This document shows, one piece after another, positions 49,511 to 59,824 of a stretch of 64,000 nt of DNA. The DNA comes from Blasia pusilla (Eukaryota > Marchantiophyta > Marchantiopsida > Blasiales), in assembly GCA_050084515.1 (NCBI GenBank), contig CM114272.1, forward strand, positions 3,968,001 through 4,032,000. Reading direction: 5' to 3'. Each line of letters begins with the position of its first letter. The stretch's first letter is position 1. Made by a program: the position numbers and the translations under genes. The notes under the pieces are model-generated. The model worked only from the letters and a program-made list of their open reading frames with translations, had not been told where the DNA came from and made no database searches.

Positions 49511-50143
49511 GAGGGTGGTGTGCCGCCCGCTTCTGCGCCTCAATGCCCTCAAGATTGATTTTCATCAGTCGAATTTGCCTAAACTCGGATATGCCTGATA
49601 GCGCAAACTTGTGCACGTGGTCCAGAGACACTTTCTCTCCAATCTGACCCTATGGGTCTTTGTCTCTCTTTCGCCAGCGCTTGATTATCGCCTTCAGCTC
49701 CTTGTAGAACTCCGGGCCAAGTTCGGGGTTGAGAATTGCAATGTAACACTGCATTTTTCTTGGAGTGTACTTTGTAGCTGTAGATACGGCAGTCTGAATA
49801 AATTTAGCCCATTCCGACGCAGAGACGTTCTCCCTTTGCTCATGTTCCAACGTAGCGCTCTTCTTGGCAACCTGGATCTTGGACCAACAGAGAATCGTGA
49901 TGTTGCATCTTGGGAAATGAAGGTATTTGCCCAAGTCTTCTTCTTAATTTGAGCTCCCTTTGCCAGCATCTCATGGACGAGATCATCACCCGAGAATCCC
50001 TTTTACTATTTTGGGTGTGTCGTAAGCATCTTCTTGACCCTGTTGTAATTCTGGATCCAATGGTGCGTGACGTTCCCCTTGGATACAATCCTACAAATCC
50101 AAACACAAGATAAGAATACTACAACCTATCGGTTTCCTTCTGG

Positions 50144-50558
50144 TTGCACTAGAGAGTCATGAACAAAGAGTGCAATCCGTCATACTTCGCAGGGTTGCAA
50201 CACTCTCCGGAGATTTCAAGGGTGCCTTATCCGTCGGAGTCCGATTGGTTGCGACAATCGCTTTGACTTGTAGTCTCTTCGATGAAAAATGTATTTCTTG
50301 CAACCCGTTCGACTCCGATGGGTTGCAATTCTGTCAACCCATCGGGGTCCAAAAGGTAACACATAGATAAGTGTTGCAACCCGTTGGAGTCCGACGGGTT
50401 GCAGAAAATACATTTTTCGTCGAAGAGACTGCAAGTGAAAGCGATTGTCGCAACCTGTCGGACTCCGACGGATTGGGTATCCTTGAAATTTCCTGAGAGT
50501 ATTGCAACCCATCGGAGTCCAATGGGTTTCACTTCTTGTTCATGACTATCTGGTGCAA
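50144..50558. repeat. 415-bp foldback (long inverted repeat)
   Basis: The two halves pair about a centre at 50351 with constant register: 50144-50149 pairs with 50553-50558, 50156-50164 with 50538-50546, and 50248-50261 with 50441-50454, each summing to 100702. Identity is roughly 80-85 percent by eye. The arms include CGACAATCGCTTT and AGTCTCTTCGA-GAAAAATGTAT. The loop is about 50 nt and itself contains a palindrome copy. Pairing fades outside 50140-50562. Confidence 0.9.
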
Positions 50559-51143
50559 CGAGGGAATGACTCCTATTCCTTGGTTCCAACTCGTCGGAGT
50601 CCGACGGGTTGTAGAATGTCTTCGATTCCGAGACAGGTTTCCGGATAAAAATTGCCCATATCAACCCATCAGAGTCCGATGGGTTGCCCAATGGCCCTGT
50701 AAAGTTGGAATTGGAGGCCTAAAAGCAAGTTTTCGGACTCCGACGACTTGCCTTGGGGGGAAAATCCAACCCATTAGAGTCCAACGGGTTGCTTTCGGCC
50801 AAAAGTATCCAAAAAATAGGGGACAATCCACCAAGTCGTCAAACTCCGACGAGTTTCTTTAAGGCCTTGAATGATTTCTTACCCCTCATTGTGCAACTCG
50901 TTGGAGTCCGACGGATTGTAGAACAAATAAATCATGCAGTCAATTTTTAGCCCGTTGATGTTCGACTGGTTTCAGTATCCCAGATTAATCTGGTGTGCTT
51001 GGCCACCAAGCAATCTGTAGGAGTCCGACTGGTTGCTTGATTATGACCAAAACCTCAAAGAGGATGGGGTAGAGACTCAAATGATTCGTGCCCATCTTCA
51101 AGCTTTCCAATTATGCAACCCGTCGGACTCCAACGGGTTGAAG
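50232..51143. repeat. 29-nt palindrome array, central group
   Basis: The consensus is arm TGCAACCCGTCGGA, one central base, then the exact reverse complement of the arm. Well-preserved members lie at 50300-50327, 50376-50403, 50450-50477, 50504-50531, 50586-50613, 50661-50688, 50766-50793, 50893-50920, 51010-51037 and 51115-51142. Weaker ones are near 50232, 50729, 50833 and 50953. Sequences between members are not copies of each other apart from the foldback. Confidence 0.9.
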
Positions 51144-51633
51144 CAATCAAACATAAGGATGAGGAAACTTACGTATTCATCGCATGCATTGCCATTTCCA
51201 CCATTGCCATGTGATGAGGAAATGGGTGGAGCACGACTGCCCTCATACAGAAATATGCCTCCAATGAATTTGGGCGCTCCTCTGCAAACTGCGTCCACGC
51301 CATGTCCGTGTGGTTCCCATCCCAAATGAAGAAGTAGAGGTTCCACATCCAGCTTTATTGGGTTCCTTCAATCGCTCTTTTGAACTCTTGGTCTTTCATC
51401 CTCTAGAATGTGTCCAAGGCCTCCAAGTTTTCTTCCGTCACCAGAGCTTGCATTCCATGTTCATCGTAAGGCTAAACATTGAACGATGGGAAGTTGTCAA
51501 CATAGGATGCTATCGTTGCCGACTGCTTCACCTTTGCAATGTCCTCCTCTGACATAATTTCGTGGATGTGCCCCATTGTACGCAGTCGACACAGTGGAAT
51601 TCTTGGGGACTTTTGGCCCTCCATTAGTGCCAT

Positions 51634-51733
51634 CTACTTAACAACCTACCACAATGGAGACAAAGTCAATAAGCGGCTGTATTTTGCCAATGTTTTGCAT
51701 AATGAGCTTTCACATAACCTGAATTCTTCTTAC
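51634..51733 (-). other. Short intron (100 bp) of the decayed gene
   Basis: Minus-strand donor GAGCGG|GTAAGA and acceptor AAGTAG|ATGGCA join PIFER to MALMEGQKSPR in phase 0. Plausible, though other donors are possible. Confidence 0.5.
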
Positions 51734-52739
51734 CCGCTCAAAGATTGGGCATGTGTCCACGCTAGCCAGCTGCTCTAGGACAGAAGTTGGCAAGTCCATC
51801 CGAAACTCATCGATCCTATAAAGGTCAATTTCTTCCACCGGGCTCAATGACGACGACGACTCTTCTCTTGCTTCTTTAGAGATGTCCACCATCTCCACAC
51901 TTGCTGTCCTTATAACCTCCTCGTCCGTCACTTCAACTTCGGCTGTTTCCTCAATCGATTTTAAATTCATGGTATCATTGAACTGATTGGAGACAGTTGC
52001 ATCTCAACACATAGGCTTTCTTCAATGGCGATTTCTTTTTCTCTTCAAGCTTTCGCCAATTCTGCCCTCTTGATGGAGGCGTCAACACACTTCTTCTCGC
52101 GTTTCTCATCCGTGACTCTTTTCTTCAAGGCCTTCGATGCCTCAGCCTCCGCGTTTTGCTTTGCAAGCTCCTCCACAATAAGCTTTTCCAGAACCTCGTG
52201 CCTGTACATTTCTGCTTCCCTTTCCCGCTCCTCTATTTCTTGTTGCCTTATCTCATTTTCCGAGCGAAGACCAGGAGATGGAGACCCAGTAGTCCTGATG
52301 GACTTGGGAGTGATGCTCCCTACCTTTTTTGCTTATGTTTTCTTCCTCTTCATGGTGCACGTTGGGTCAATCCTTCCTCCTCGATAGTGTTATCTGCTCG
52401 TGTGCACAACAAATCCCTCAAAGCTTCAATGGAGTGCCTAAAACCAACTCTCCACACATTGTGTGGTGAAGCGCCGTCACCTTCAAGAGGAGGGCTTGCC
52501 AAAATCGAACCCTCAAAGCATCGGGTGCTGGATTGTCTTTACCTTCCAGCAAAGGGGTCAATGTAACCGACTTGGTTAGCGGAGGAGGAAACCTCAGCTC
52601 TTGGGAGGAAGAGCAGCATCTGAAATCGCGGAATGAAAAAGGGAAATGAGCAAAATCTCAGCCTTTTACACTTTTCAAGCCGTTGAGCTGATCGTTGGGT
52701 CATTGGAAGCATTGTACCGACGGCGACGTTGGTCGTTAC

Positions 52740-53470
52740 GGTACTTAGCATGTGGGAAACGTGCAACCCATCGCCCTTATTGGACATGAAACCCGTCAAT
52801 CTCCGTACACTTCCCTCGCCTTGGGGTAACAAGGCGAGGTAAACAGGCAACCCGTTGAAGACCACGAGTTTCACACTTCCCTCGTCTTGGGGTAACAAGG
52901 CGAGGTACCCGGCAACCCATCGTAGACCAACAGGTTGCCTGCTTCCCTCGTCTTGGGGTGACAAAGCATGGTCCCAGACAACCCGTTGATCTATGAAGAG
53001 TTGCAGCTTCCTTCGTCTTGGGGTAACAAGGTCTACCACGTGTTGCATAGTTCCCACCATATGGAAAAATTGAGGCACAATCTCCGAAAAACTTGTCTGT
53101 CCCTCACAGTTTGCATGGTTCACTCGACAAGGGAAATCGACGCGAGATCCCCCCACAACTCGTCGGTCCCCGACAAGTTGCACGGTTAGCTCCAAAATGG
53201 AATGCAAGGTGAGGTACCTTTTCAACCCGTCGCAGTCCGACGGATTGCCGTAGCAAATCCATGCAAGGTCCCATGGATCCTGACTCCGACCGAATCAAAC
53301 AAGTTGTATAGGCAAGGGATACCGACTAACAACCATGTTCAACCCAACGGACTCCGACGGGTTGCAAGTTGCACTCAAACTCTGACAGAAGATGGTACTC
53401 CATGGCTTTGCAACCCACATGTCTGAGTCCCCAAATTTTCAACCCGTCGGACTCCAACAGGTTGCAATAG
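52740..53470. repeat. 29-nt palindrome array, right group, with 67-bp tandem repeat
   Basis: Palindromes recur at 53222-53249, 53340-53367, 53439-53466 and, more diverged, near 52842, 52912, 52979 and 53156. At 52806, 52874, 52941 and 53006 the word CTTCCCTCGTCTTGGGGTAAC begins a 65-68-bp unit, each containing one diverged palindrome. The 228-residue minus-strand ORF at 52539-53225 crosses this repeat and reads out the repeat (LLPQDEGSVK twice), so I do not call it a gene. Confidence 0.8.
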
Positions 53471-53790
53471 GATTGAATCCATTGCATCAGACAATCTTAC
53501 CTACCAAACAACATCTTGTTAGTCAAATTCAGTCAAGAGAATAACAATCATTATTCACTAAAAATTAAACATTCTTATTCTTATTCTTATTCTCATTCTC
53601 CACCCGGTGGAATCATTTGGGAATGGATAATTATGTGAAACTCACTTGTGGTAGTCATCTAGCGGCCCTTCCTCAATAAAAAATAATTCGACCGCAAGCT
53701 CGTGAGTCTTACATACCAATGGAGGAAAATTTCCTCTCACTGCGATTTCTTCTCTAAATTGGAATAATCTTTGTTTCCAAAGATGTTAGG
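53471..53790. other. Spacer with short TTATTC microsatellite
   Basis: At about 53572-53600, ATTCTTATTCTTATTC repeats four to five times. Otherwise nothing is recognised. Confidence 0.6.
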
Positions 53791-55500
53791 GTGGACCTTA
53801 TGGAGGATGTTGTAGGTGAGACAGTCCAGCCAGTGATAAGAGACTGTAAAGTATGGAATCTCCTACCTCACACAAATGGTCAATATAGAGTTTATGGCTT
53901 GCCTCTAAAGCCCTCTGTTTTCCAAGTAGCCGGTCCGAAATTTCCTAGTGCACCGAGCTCTACGTTTGCCACTCCCAGCTCTGTAGATCCGGCATCGACT
54001 CCAACTTCACACATTCATAACAATGTTGTACTTCCTAAAGACATTCTTGATGTCGTCAACCTCAGTGGATGTGTCGGATACCAACCGGGCCCTGCCTCTT
54101 CCTACTCGTTCCTTATGCGAGTATCAGGCAATAGTTTGCTATTATCTCTACCCTTTAAAATATTCAAGCACATTCTTGTCCATGAGCTGCCGCCCATATA
54201 TAATGGTAATTGTATTTTTTAGTTGCCTCCACTTGCTGATCCTGCTCAAAAAAAAGATGGAGGACACTTGAAGAGTATGGACAGAAAGTCTGATTGTCAT
54301 CGATGGTGCAGGCTTCAAGGGACTAGTGCTTCAATTCTAGAGGGTCCTTGGATTTTTTGTTGCCAATGCGTTGGAGCTGTGGAGTGTAAAAGTCCAGGTT
54401 GCCCATATCTAGAGCGCGATGGGTGAGTCAATATGTCGCAATTCACCCCAAAGAATGCAGAAACTCCATATGAGGTTGGTGCGACCATACCGTTGGGAGG
54501 CCATCAATGTCCTCATTGTCACGCATCCCCTTTTTGCGTAGGAGCGTGTCCAGCATACATATTTTTCATTGCGCACGACTTCAATTCTACGTCCGAGTAT
54601 ACTAGGCATTTCATGTTGGCTCCCACATTCATCCTGTTAGCGGTGCAATTCAGAGACATATCAAGGAGGATGTGGCAAAGAAAGTGGCCGAGGTATATAG
54701 AAACTCTCCAGGATCAAAGCCCGGAGTGATCAAGTTTAGCAGGAAACCCCTAAAGTTTGGAATCCCTGAGCAGGAAGAGATTACGGCTGCTGAGGAGAAA
54801 CAACTCTGGGAAAATCTTCCATTTCTCGCTGATTCTGAATGCTTTCGGAACTTGCTATGTCAAATACGGATACTTCATGGAAAGACGGCCAAAATGGATG
54901 CCATTTCCAGAATCAAGGCTAACTCCAAATTTCCATTTATTCAGAGATGGCAGTTCATGGGCCAGGGAGGCAAAGGATCTAGAGCTTAAGTCTTCAAAAT
55001 GTCAACTACAGGGCCGTCGAGTGGCCTCGATCTTATACATCGAATGAGGGAAGGGGAAGATCTCTACGGCAGCTGGTTAAGCTTTGATATTTGCTACAGA
55101 GTGTTGAATGGATGGTTGACCATGGGTGCTCATATTTACGACCATCTGGAGAAGGGACTCAAAACTATATTTGTGTGTGAGATAAAAGCAAAAGACGTTG
55201 GCAGTTTGAAGATGTGTTGGTTACTCTTATTGGAGGTGGTGAAGGAAAATAAAAGGCCGCCTCCGGAAATTTATGGATTCATGGCGGACAATGCACAACC
55301 TGGATGGATTGCTGGGGTGGAGAGGTTCAACCATAGGGGGAAAGGTCGGATGCTTTCTATTGGTAGCAGTCTGTGATCCGGTACACCAAATCTTGCATCA
55401 AGGAGAATAAGAGAACAGAGCACGTCACTCTAATCCAATGCTGCAAGGACAGCAAAACCTTGAAATAGGCCATGGAGGGCCAAGACGAACTTCATGGGTG
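53791..55500 (+). pseudogene. MULE-like transposase, 5' part
   Basis: 53791-54222 encodes a VWNLLPHTNGQYRVYGLPLK segment with a Pro/Ser-rich linker. 54223-54729 has Cys-rich modules, WIFCCQCVGAVECKSPGCPY and CPHCHASPFCVGACPAY. 54672-54989 gives EVYRNSPGSKPGVIKFSRKP and a helical linker. 55000-55376 is the RNase H-like core: FKMSTTGPSSGLDLIHRM, MGAHIYDHLEKGLKTIFVCE and EIYGFMADNAQPGWIAGVER. Fold, order and the separate SWIM finger at 60060 match MULE-type transposases. A TGA at 54424-54426 fits CGA to TGA; there are frameshifts near 54700 and 55370. The frame ends near WWRKHEIEGKYKEL at about 55540, where a nested retroelement block begins. Confidence 0.65.
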
Positions 55501-55549
55501 GTGGAGGAAGCATGAAATTGAGGGGAAGTACAAAGAGTTGTGCTCTTGC

Positions 55550-56620
55550 AAAGTAGTCACCACTCCACGCTCACACAATGTGGCGGCCAGCCGAAACACC
55601 TCAACTGGTCCAACTCCCAACGTCGCCAACTCTATGGCGGAAAATAGCGGAGTCTGACTCACTTTGGTGGCCACCTCCAACACTATGGTCAACAGTGACT
55701 CCACTGACTCCACTCGAGCCGACACTCCAACTCCTCGTGACGTCGACGTACCTGCTTGAGCTATAGGCACCGTTGGTCATCGAGGCACCATCGATGGTGT
55801 GTGTAGTGCCTTCGACAATGTGAATGACTATGGAACCCTGGCCTGTCGCCCATCGGTCCCCTTTGGTGGGTCAATCTCAACTCCACCTCTCGATGGCTCG
55901 GTGCCTCTCGTAGCACCCCGAGTCACCATTGCAGTTGCCTCAACCTGGGCTGCACTACACATAAACCCCATACTGGCGAGATCCTCACCCAGGTCAAGGT
56001 AAGAGTTAGAAGTTGGAGCCACACTAGCTGCTTGCGGCTCCGTGCCTTCTCTGAGCTGCATCATCATCATGGCAGCAATCCTCTGCTCCAACTGATCGAT
56101 GTGTGAGAGAAGTCTCGGCTCTAGTGCTCATGCTCCATCTCCTCTGGCTGGTGGTGGTCCTCTACCACCAGGTCCAGGAAGAACTCCTCAATCTCCTCCA
56201 GGACGACAGCCCCCAGGCCCTCGGCCTACCTCTAGACGTGCCTCTCGGCGAAGGTTGCAACACCTATCCCTAGTGTGACCATATCTATGGCAATAGTCAC
56301 ACTGGTGTTGTGGTGGGGCCATCCTCTATGGCTCTTGAGCAATCAGAGGTGCTTGTCGTCCTCTCCCATGCTGTGGGCAGTCTCTTTGTCTATGGGCCCC
56401 TCCCCACATCCAACAAGACCACATCGGTCCCTGCTGGGCAAGGACCGATGTGGTCTTGTTGTCGAGGACAACACTCTCCTCGACCAACACGTCGATCCTC
56501 CCGTCAAAAGATGCGAACAACCCGTCAACATCATGCGCATGGACACTCCATCTTCAACTCTCCCCCGCAAACTATTTGTATAAACAACCATGTTGATTGT
56601 AGTCGTCACGACATGAGTGT
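55550..56620 (-). pseudogene. LTR-retrotransposon gag, copy C (diverged)
   Basis: Minus-strand sequence parallels copy A between zinc knuckle and protease. The shared plus-strand words AAAATAGCGGAG and ACTCCCAACGTC occur here near 55610-55650 and in copy A near 27290-27330. The knuckle is CDYCHRYGHTRDRC (CX2CX4HX4C) near 56240-56290. This copy is clearly more diverged than A and B and heavily frame-broken. It contains a 19-bp perfect hairpin at 56412-56460. It is inserted, with later elements, into the MULE gene. Confidence 0.55.
56412..56460. repeat. Perfect 19-bp hairpin
   Basis: AACAAGACCACATCGGTCC at 56412-56430 is the exact reverse complement of 56442-56460, with an 11-nt loop. Such identity within otherwise decayed sequence implies a recent event or template switch. 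Confidence 0.9.
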
Positions 56621-57149
56621 AACATCAATTCCCTGAACTGGGTAATCGCCTACCACATCCGCCCAAACATGTAACTCCTGCCTCACCAAGTTCTTTTCTC
56701 CTAACTCCACGTATGGTCTCTACGTGGTTAAACCACCAACCAGATGTCCCTCTCACCACGTCAGCATCTTACCACGTAGCCAAACCACTTAGTATCCACG
56801 TGTACGCGGCTACCCTGTTAATCACCCTGTACTTATCTTCATTAATTCCAACCCCGTTCTTTGCTAGCCAAGCATCCTCGCCTCGTGCCGTTTCCTTCAC
56901 CTCATGCACACGAGTCCCTACGGAGGGCTCTCCCTCCCTTCACTCCTTCTGAAGGCCCGCGGCCCTATGAGGCCGGCCTTGTTCTCTCCCCGTTCAACTC
57001 TCCTTTGGGCACGTTGGCGCTATGCAGCTGCCTGGCTCCTTACGCGTCATCCCTCCCATAACTACATTACAGCTATTTTCGGCCCATAATGGCCCCTATC
57101 CCCGCTATCTAGGAGCCATAATGGCTCCTCTCGTACCTCCTTCCTTCCT
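56621..57149. other. Unassigned retroelement-like spacer
   Basis: C/T-rich sequence with short words such as CGGCCCTATGAGG that also occur near 58740-58900, so the two flanks of LINE copy B are related. Possibly LTR or leader DNA of one element split by the LINE. CCTTCCTTCC is repeated at 57130-57165. No gene. Confidence 0.35.
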
Positions 57150-58620
57150 TCTTTCCTTCCTTCGACTTTCGTGGCAGCGGCTCTTACCGAGGATCTTCTC
57201 CACGTTGATGATCTTACGAGGATTGGTGACCCTCAAGTCGCCTTCGGCATTCTCTTTTCTTGTTTTGCTCGTAGATCTGGTTACCTCACTAGGTAACCCC
57301 GGACATCTAGTCACCTTTCTTCCGTATATAGATCCTTTGATAGGAAGCTCATGCAGGTGTTTGGGGATCATCTAGGACCCGGCTCTTAGAGTGCCCCATG
57401 GGGAGTTAGCTCAGAGACAGGCCTCTTGGCCGATTCTTTTTTGGTGGAGTAGGTCTTCTCGACCGAGTTAGTGGCGCCCTCGCTTTTTTAGGAGTTGGGC
57501 CATAGTGGCACCCTCCTTTGCTCCCGATTTTTGGTTAGAGATAGACCGCTCCTTCTACACTACACGTCTCCCAGTCGAGGATGGCTCTTTCCCACTTCAG
57601 TCTTCACTCCACCTTGTAGAGATTCCTTCGAGTTGAGGAAAAGCCGTTCTCCCCACTTTCTCCTCCTTAGTTACCTCCGGTCGATCTGGGCTCCAATCTT
57701 CCTTGATGGAAGCCCACTTTGAGGCAGTTTTTAGAGGCACTATGTCCGACGGGAATATCCCCATGGACGTTAGGGCCCGATCCTCCGCTCTTGCTCGGAA
57801 AGGGGCAGGCTCATGGGTAGGGGTGCGCCCCCTTCTCAGAGCTTTCAAAGATCGCACCACTTACCTATACCACAACATCATGCGGTTCGCATCTTGGGCC
57901 TCCCCAACCATCGGTGGTTGGTATAAACAACATGTTGAGTGTGAGAACTGGATCCACTTGGTGTGCATTTGGCACGCTGTCCGGGATTGGGGGTGAGAGG
58001 ATAGCCACTCACAATGCAAAGGCGGGATATCATGTTCAAGTTCTTTTTGCTAACGGGAGAGTGGCTTCCATGTAGCAGAGAGAGAGGCACTACTCCATGC
58101 GGGATTCCCTCATTCGTGATCGATCTCTACATGACACGTGAGGTGAGGTGGTTGTGGCGGACGTGGTAATCACAGATCCTAATTCCGGGAGGCGTTCTTT
58201 GAGCCAAGTGGTGGCCCAGGGCGAATGCTCAAGGATGGAGCGGCGGCTCTCCCTCGGCGAAGAAGACACATATCTACTGATCGACTACACGAGAGACACA
58301 TCTTCATCCCCTCGGCCATAGAGATGTATGGGGCTATGGGGAGAGGTTCGACTGCTCGTTCTACGGATCATCCCATCATCTCCACTCGAGAAATGGGTTG
58401 TCCTTAGCTATCCGCGAGCCATAATGGCAGGCCTCGGGTCTCCATAGCTTCTTTCAGGCTGCGTGCTCCCTATGAGGCTAATGGGATTTTTCCTCCCGGG
58501 CTCACTATGGGGAGACGCCGGCGCTAGAGGCCCACTTAGTAGTAGTCATAGCTCTCTTGTTGTTGCTGATATTGTCTCTGCTTTGTTGGTGAGTTTAAAT
58601 CGTTAGGGGGAATGCCCCCT
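57150..58620 (+). pseudogene. RLE-type LINE, copy B (5'-truncated)
   Basis: Plus-strand equivalent of LINE copy A from the end of the reverse transcriptase onward. DDLTRIGDPQVAFGILFS at about 57210, YRSFDRKL near 57340, MEAHFEAVFRGTMSDGNIPM at 57706 and SWVGVRPLL all have counterparts in copy A. The C-terminal endonuclease region (57950-58420) is broken by many frameshifts and stops. The zinc finger and RT fingers are absent, as expected for 5' truncation at integration. It is more degenerate than copy A. The end resembles copy A's 3' end (CGTTAGGGGGAATGCCCCC near 58605). Confidence 0.7.
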
Positions 58621-58639
58621 TCTTCCTTTTATGGTCGTG

Positions 58640-59338
58640 TTGTGGCCTTCAGGTTTTGACTCTTTGAGTCCCCCTCTTTTGTACTTCCGATGGGTTTTCC
58701 ATCACTCGTTTTTATCGAAGTGCATCTTTGTTTTTCTTTCAGGCTTGGCGGCTCCCTATGAGCCTCTGTGTCCTCCCCACTTCACTCCTTCCGGACCCTT
58801 GCGCGCCTACTGCCTGACGCGGCCTTGTTCCTTTAGCTACACCTGCGCGGCTCCCTATGGAGTCGCGACCCTCTATGAGCACGCGGCCCTATGCGGGCCC
58901 GTCCTTCCCTTTGTACGACTTGACTATGTGCGACTGCACCCAATTCTCCCCCGTGACCTAGCCAAAATCGCCCGCACTCTAGCTTGAACTCCTACCTTGG
59001 CCGCGTACGTGCGTATCAGCTAGGCGGCTATGACCTAACCGCCTTACTTAACAGCCCCCCGACAGCTGCAAGCCCTAAAAATCTAGTTTCTCTCTATTTC
59101 CCAACACTCTTGCCGATTCCCGAGGATGCTTACTTCCCGTTACATCTTGCTACTCTTCTTCAACAATCTGCACCAGAAAAATTTGACAAAAATGGACAGC
59201 GCTTCCGCCCACGACCTTCCAAACAAAAAGATGGTTAACACCCGCAACACACGCGTCTCCTGGGCTCCTGACCAAGGCAACTTGCTTGCCTACCTGCAAA
59301 CAACGAATTCCCACGAGCCCCCTGACATCTTTCTCATA
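58640..59338. other. Unassigned element flank
   Basis: No gene recognised. 58740-58900 shares words with 56880-57010. 59165-59230 (GACAGCGCTTCCGC...CAAACAAAAA) faintly resembles the start of the 862-bp LTR family. Confidence 0.3.
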
Positions 59339-59818
59339 TAAAAATAAAGAGTAGTAAAAATGGCTCACCCGGCCTAAAACTCCACTCCTGAGTCTACATC
59401 GGCATATCAAGCCTCGTCCACCCTGTGCTATCAAGGAATCGGGACGCTAGCACCCTAGTTCTATCTCACACACATACAAGAGAGGTACTCCAACGGCCCA
59501 ACATGAGAAAGATGGCCTAGGAAAGCCATCTTCCTCTCTTATATAGGGTTGGGAAGAGCCAAAAGGCTCTTCCCCTAAAAATAACCATCCCCTTGGTAAC
59601 CTGCGCGTACAGGTTACCAAGGGCGGGTGACTTGTGCAACAAGTCACCCGGTTGTGAAAGTCCTTAACATGAAGTTGTCAGAAACAACATTCCTGACACA
59701 ATGGACCTATCCTCAACCTCATCCGACATCGTGGGACAAAGTTACACTCGCGATAGTCCGCTGGCTCCTACGCCCTATCCACGATAGATCTCGGCCTATC
59801 GGCTACTCAGATGTGACA
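59339..59818 (+). mobile_element. Partial LTR of the 599-bp family
   Basis: From AAAAATAAAGAGTAGTAAAA to ATGTGACA it follows the solo LTR at 16861-17459, lacking about the first 140 bp. The 3' end, ACTCAGATGTGACA, is intact at 59818. Compared with the other copy it gains a perfect 10-bp hairpin at 59551-59574 (GGGAAGAGCC, AAAA, GGCTCTTCCC). It also keeps a perfect 14-bp hairpin at 59590-59623 around GGTAACCTG...CAGGTTACC. The TTATATAG box is at about 59537. Confidence 0.85.
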
Positions 59819-59824
59819 ATGATC

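Larger units (their letters stand above)
50091..51172 (-). other. Palindrome-filled intron (1,082 bp)
   Basis: The donor on the minus strand is AATAC|GTAAGTTTCC at 51172 and the acceptor is GGATTTGTAG|GATTG at 50091. Splicing joins HAMNT to IVSKGNVTHHWIQ with the split codon AC|G in phase. About 17 copies of the 29-nt palindrome occupy this intron at roughly 50-80-bp spacing, and a 415-bp foldback lies at its 3' end. Confidence 0.7.
49515..52340 (-). pseudogene. Unrecognised multi-exon gene, decayed
   Basis: Read right to left. An acidic and basic coiled-coil block is at 52030-52330 (ENEIRQQEIEEREREAEMYR, KRVTDEKREKKCVDASI). An acidic exon ends ...CPIFER at 51734. The next exon (51633-51173) has MALMEGQKSPRIPLCRLRTM, HIHEIMSEEDIAKVKQSA and WNLYFFIWDGNHTDMAWTQF. 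After a 1.08-kb intron follow IVSKGNVTHHWIQNYNRV, GDDLVHEMLAKGAQIKKKTW and, in another frame, ENVSASEWAKFIQTAVSTAT with ELKAIIKRWRKRDKDP. PLCRLR...DGNH faintly recalls ParB/sulfiredoxin-like folds, but I would not name it. Stops at 52045, 51472, 51403 and 51355 fit C-to-T decay. An LTR truncates the 3' end. It may be a large unclassified transposon protein. Confidence 0.55.

Noticed and set aside
52539-53225. 228-residue minus-strand ORF
   Set aside because: It reads across the palindrome and 67-bp repeats, giving repeated LLPQDEGSV; no protein family is visible.
50232-53470. CRISPR-like array (short palindromic repeats with unique spacers)
   Set aside because: Repeats are diverged, spacing varies, the context is a eukaryotic intron, and there are no cas-like genes. 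The resemblance is superficial.
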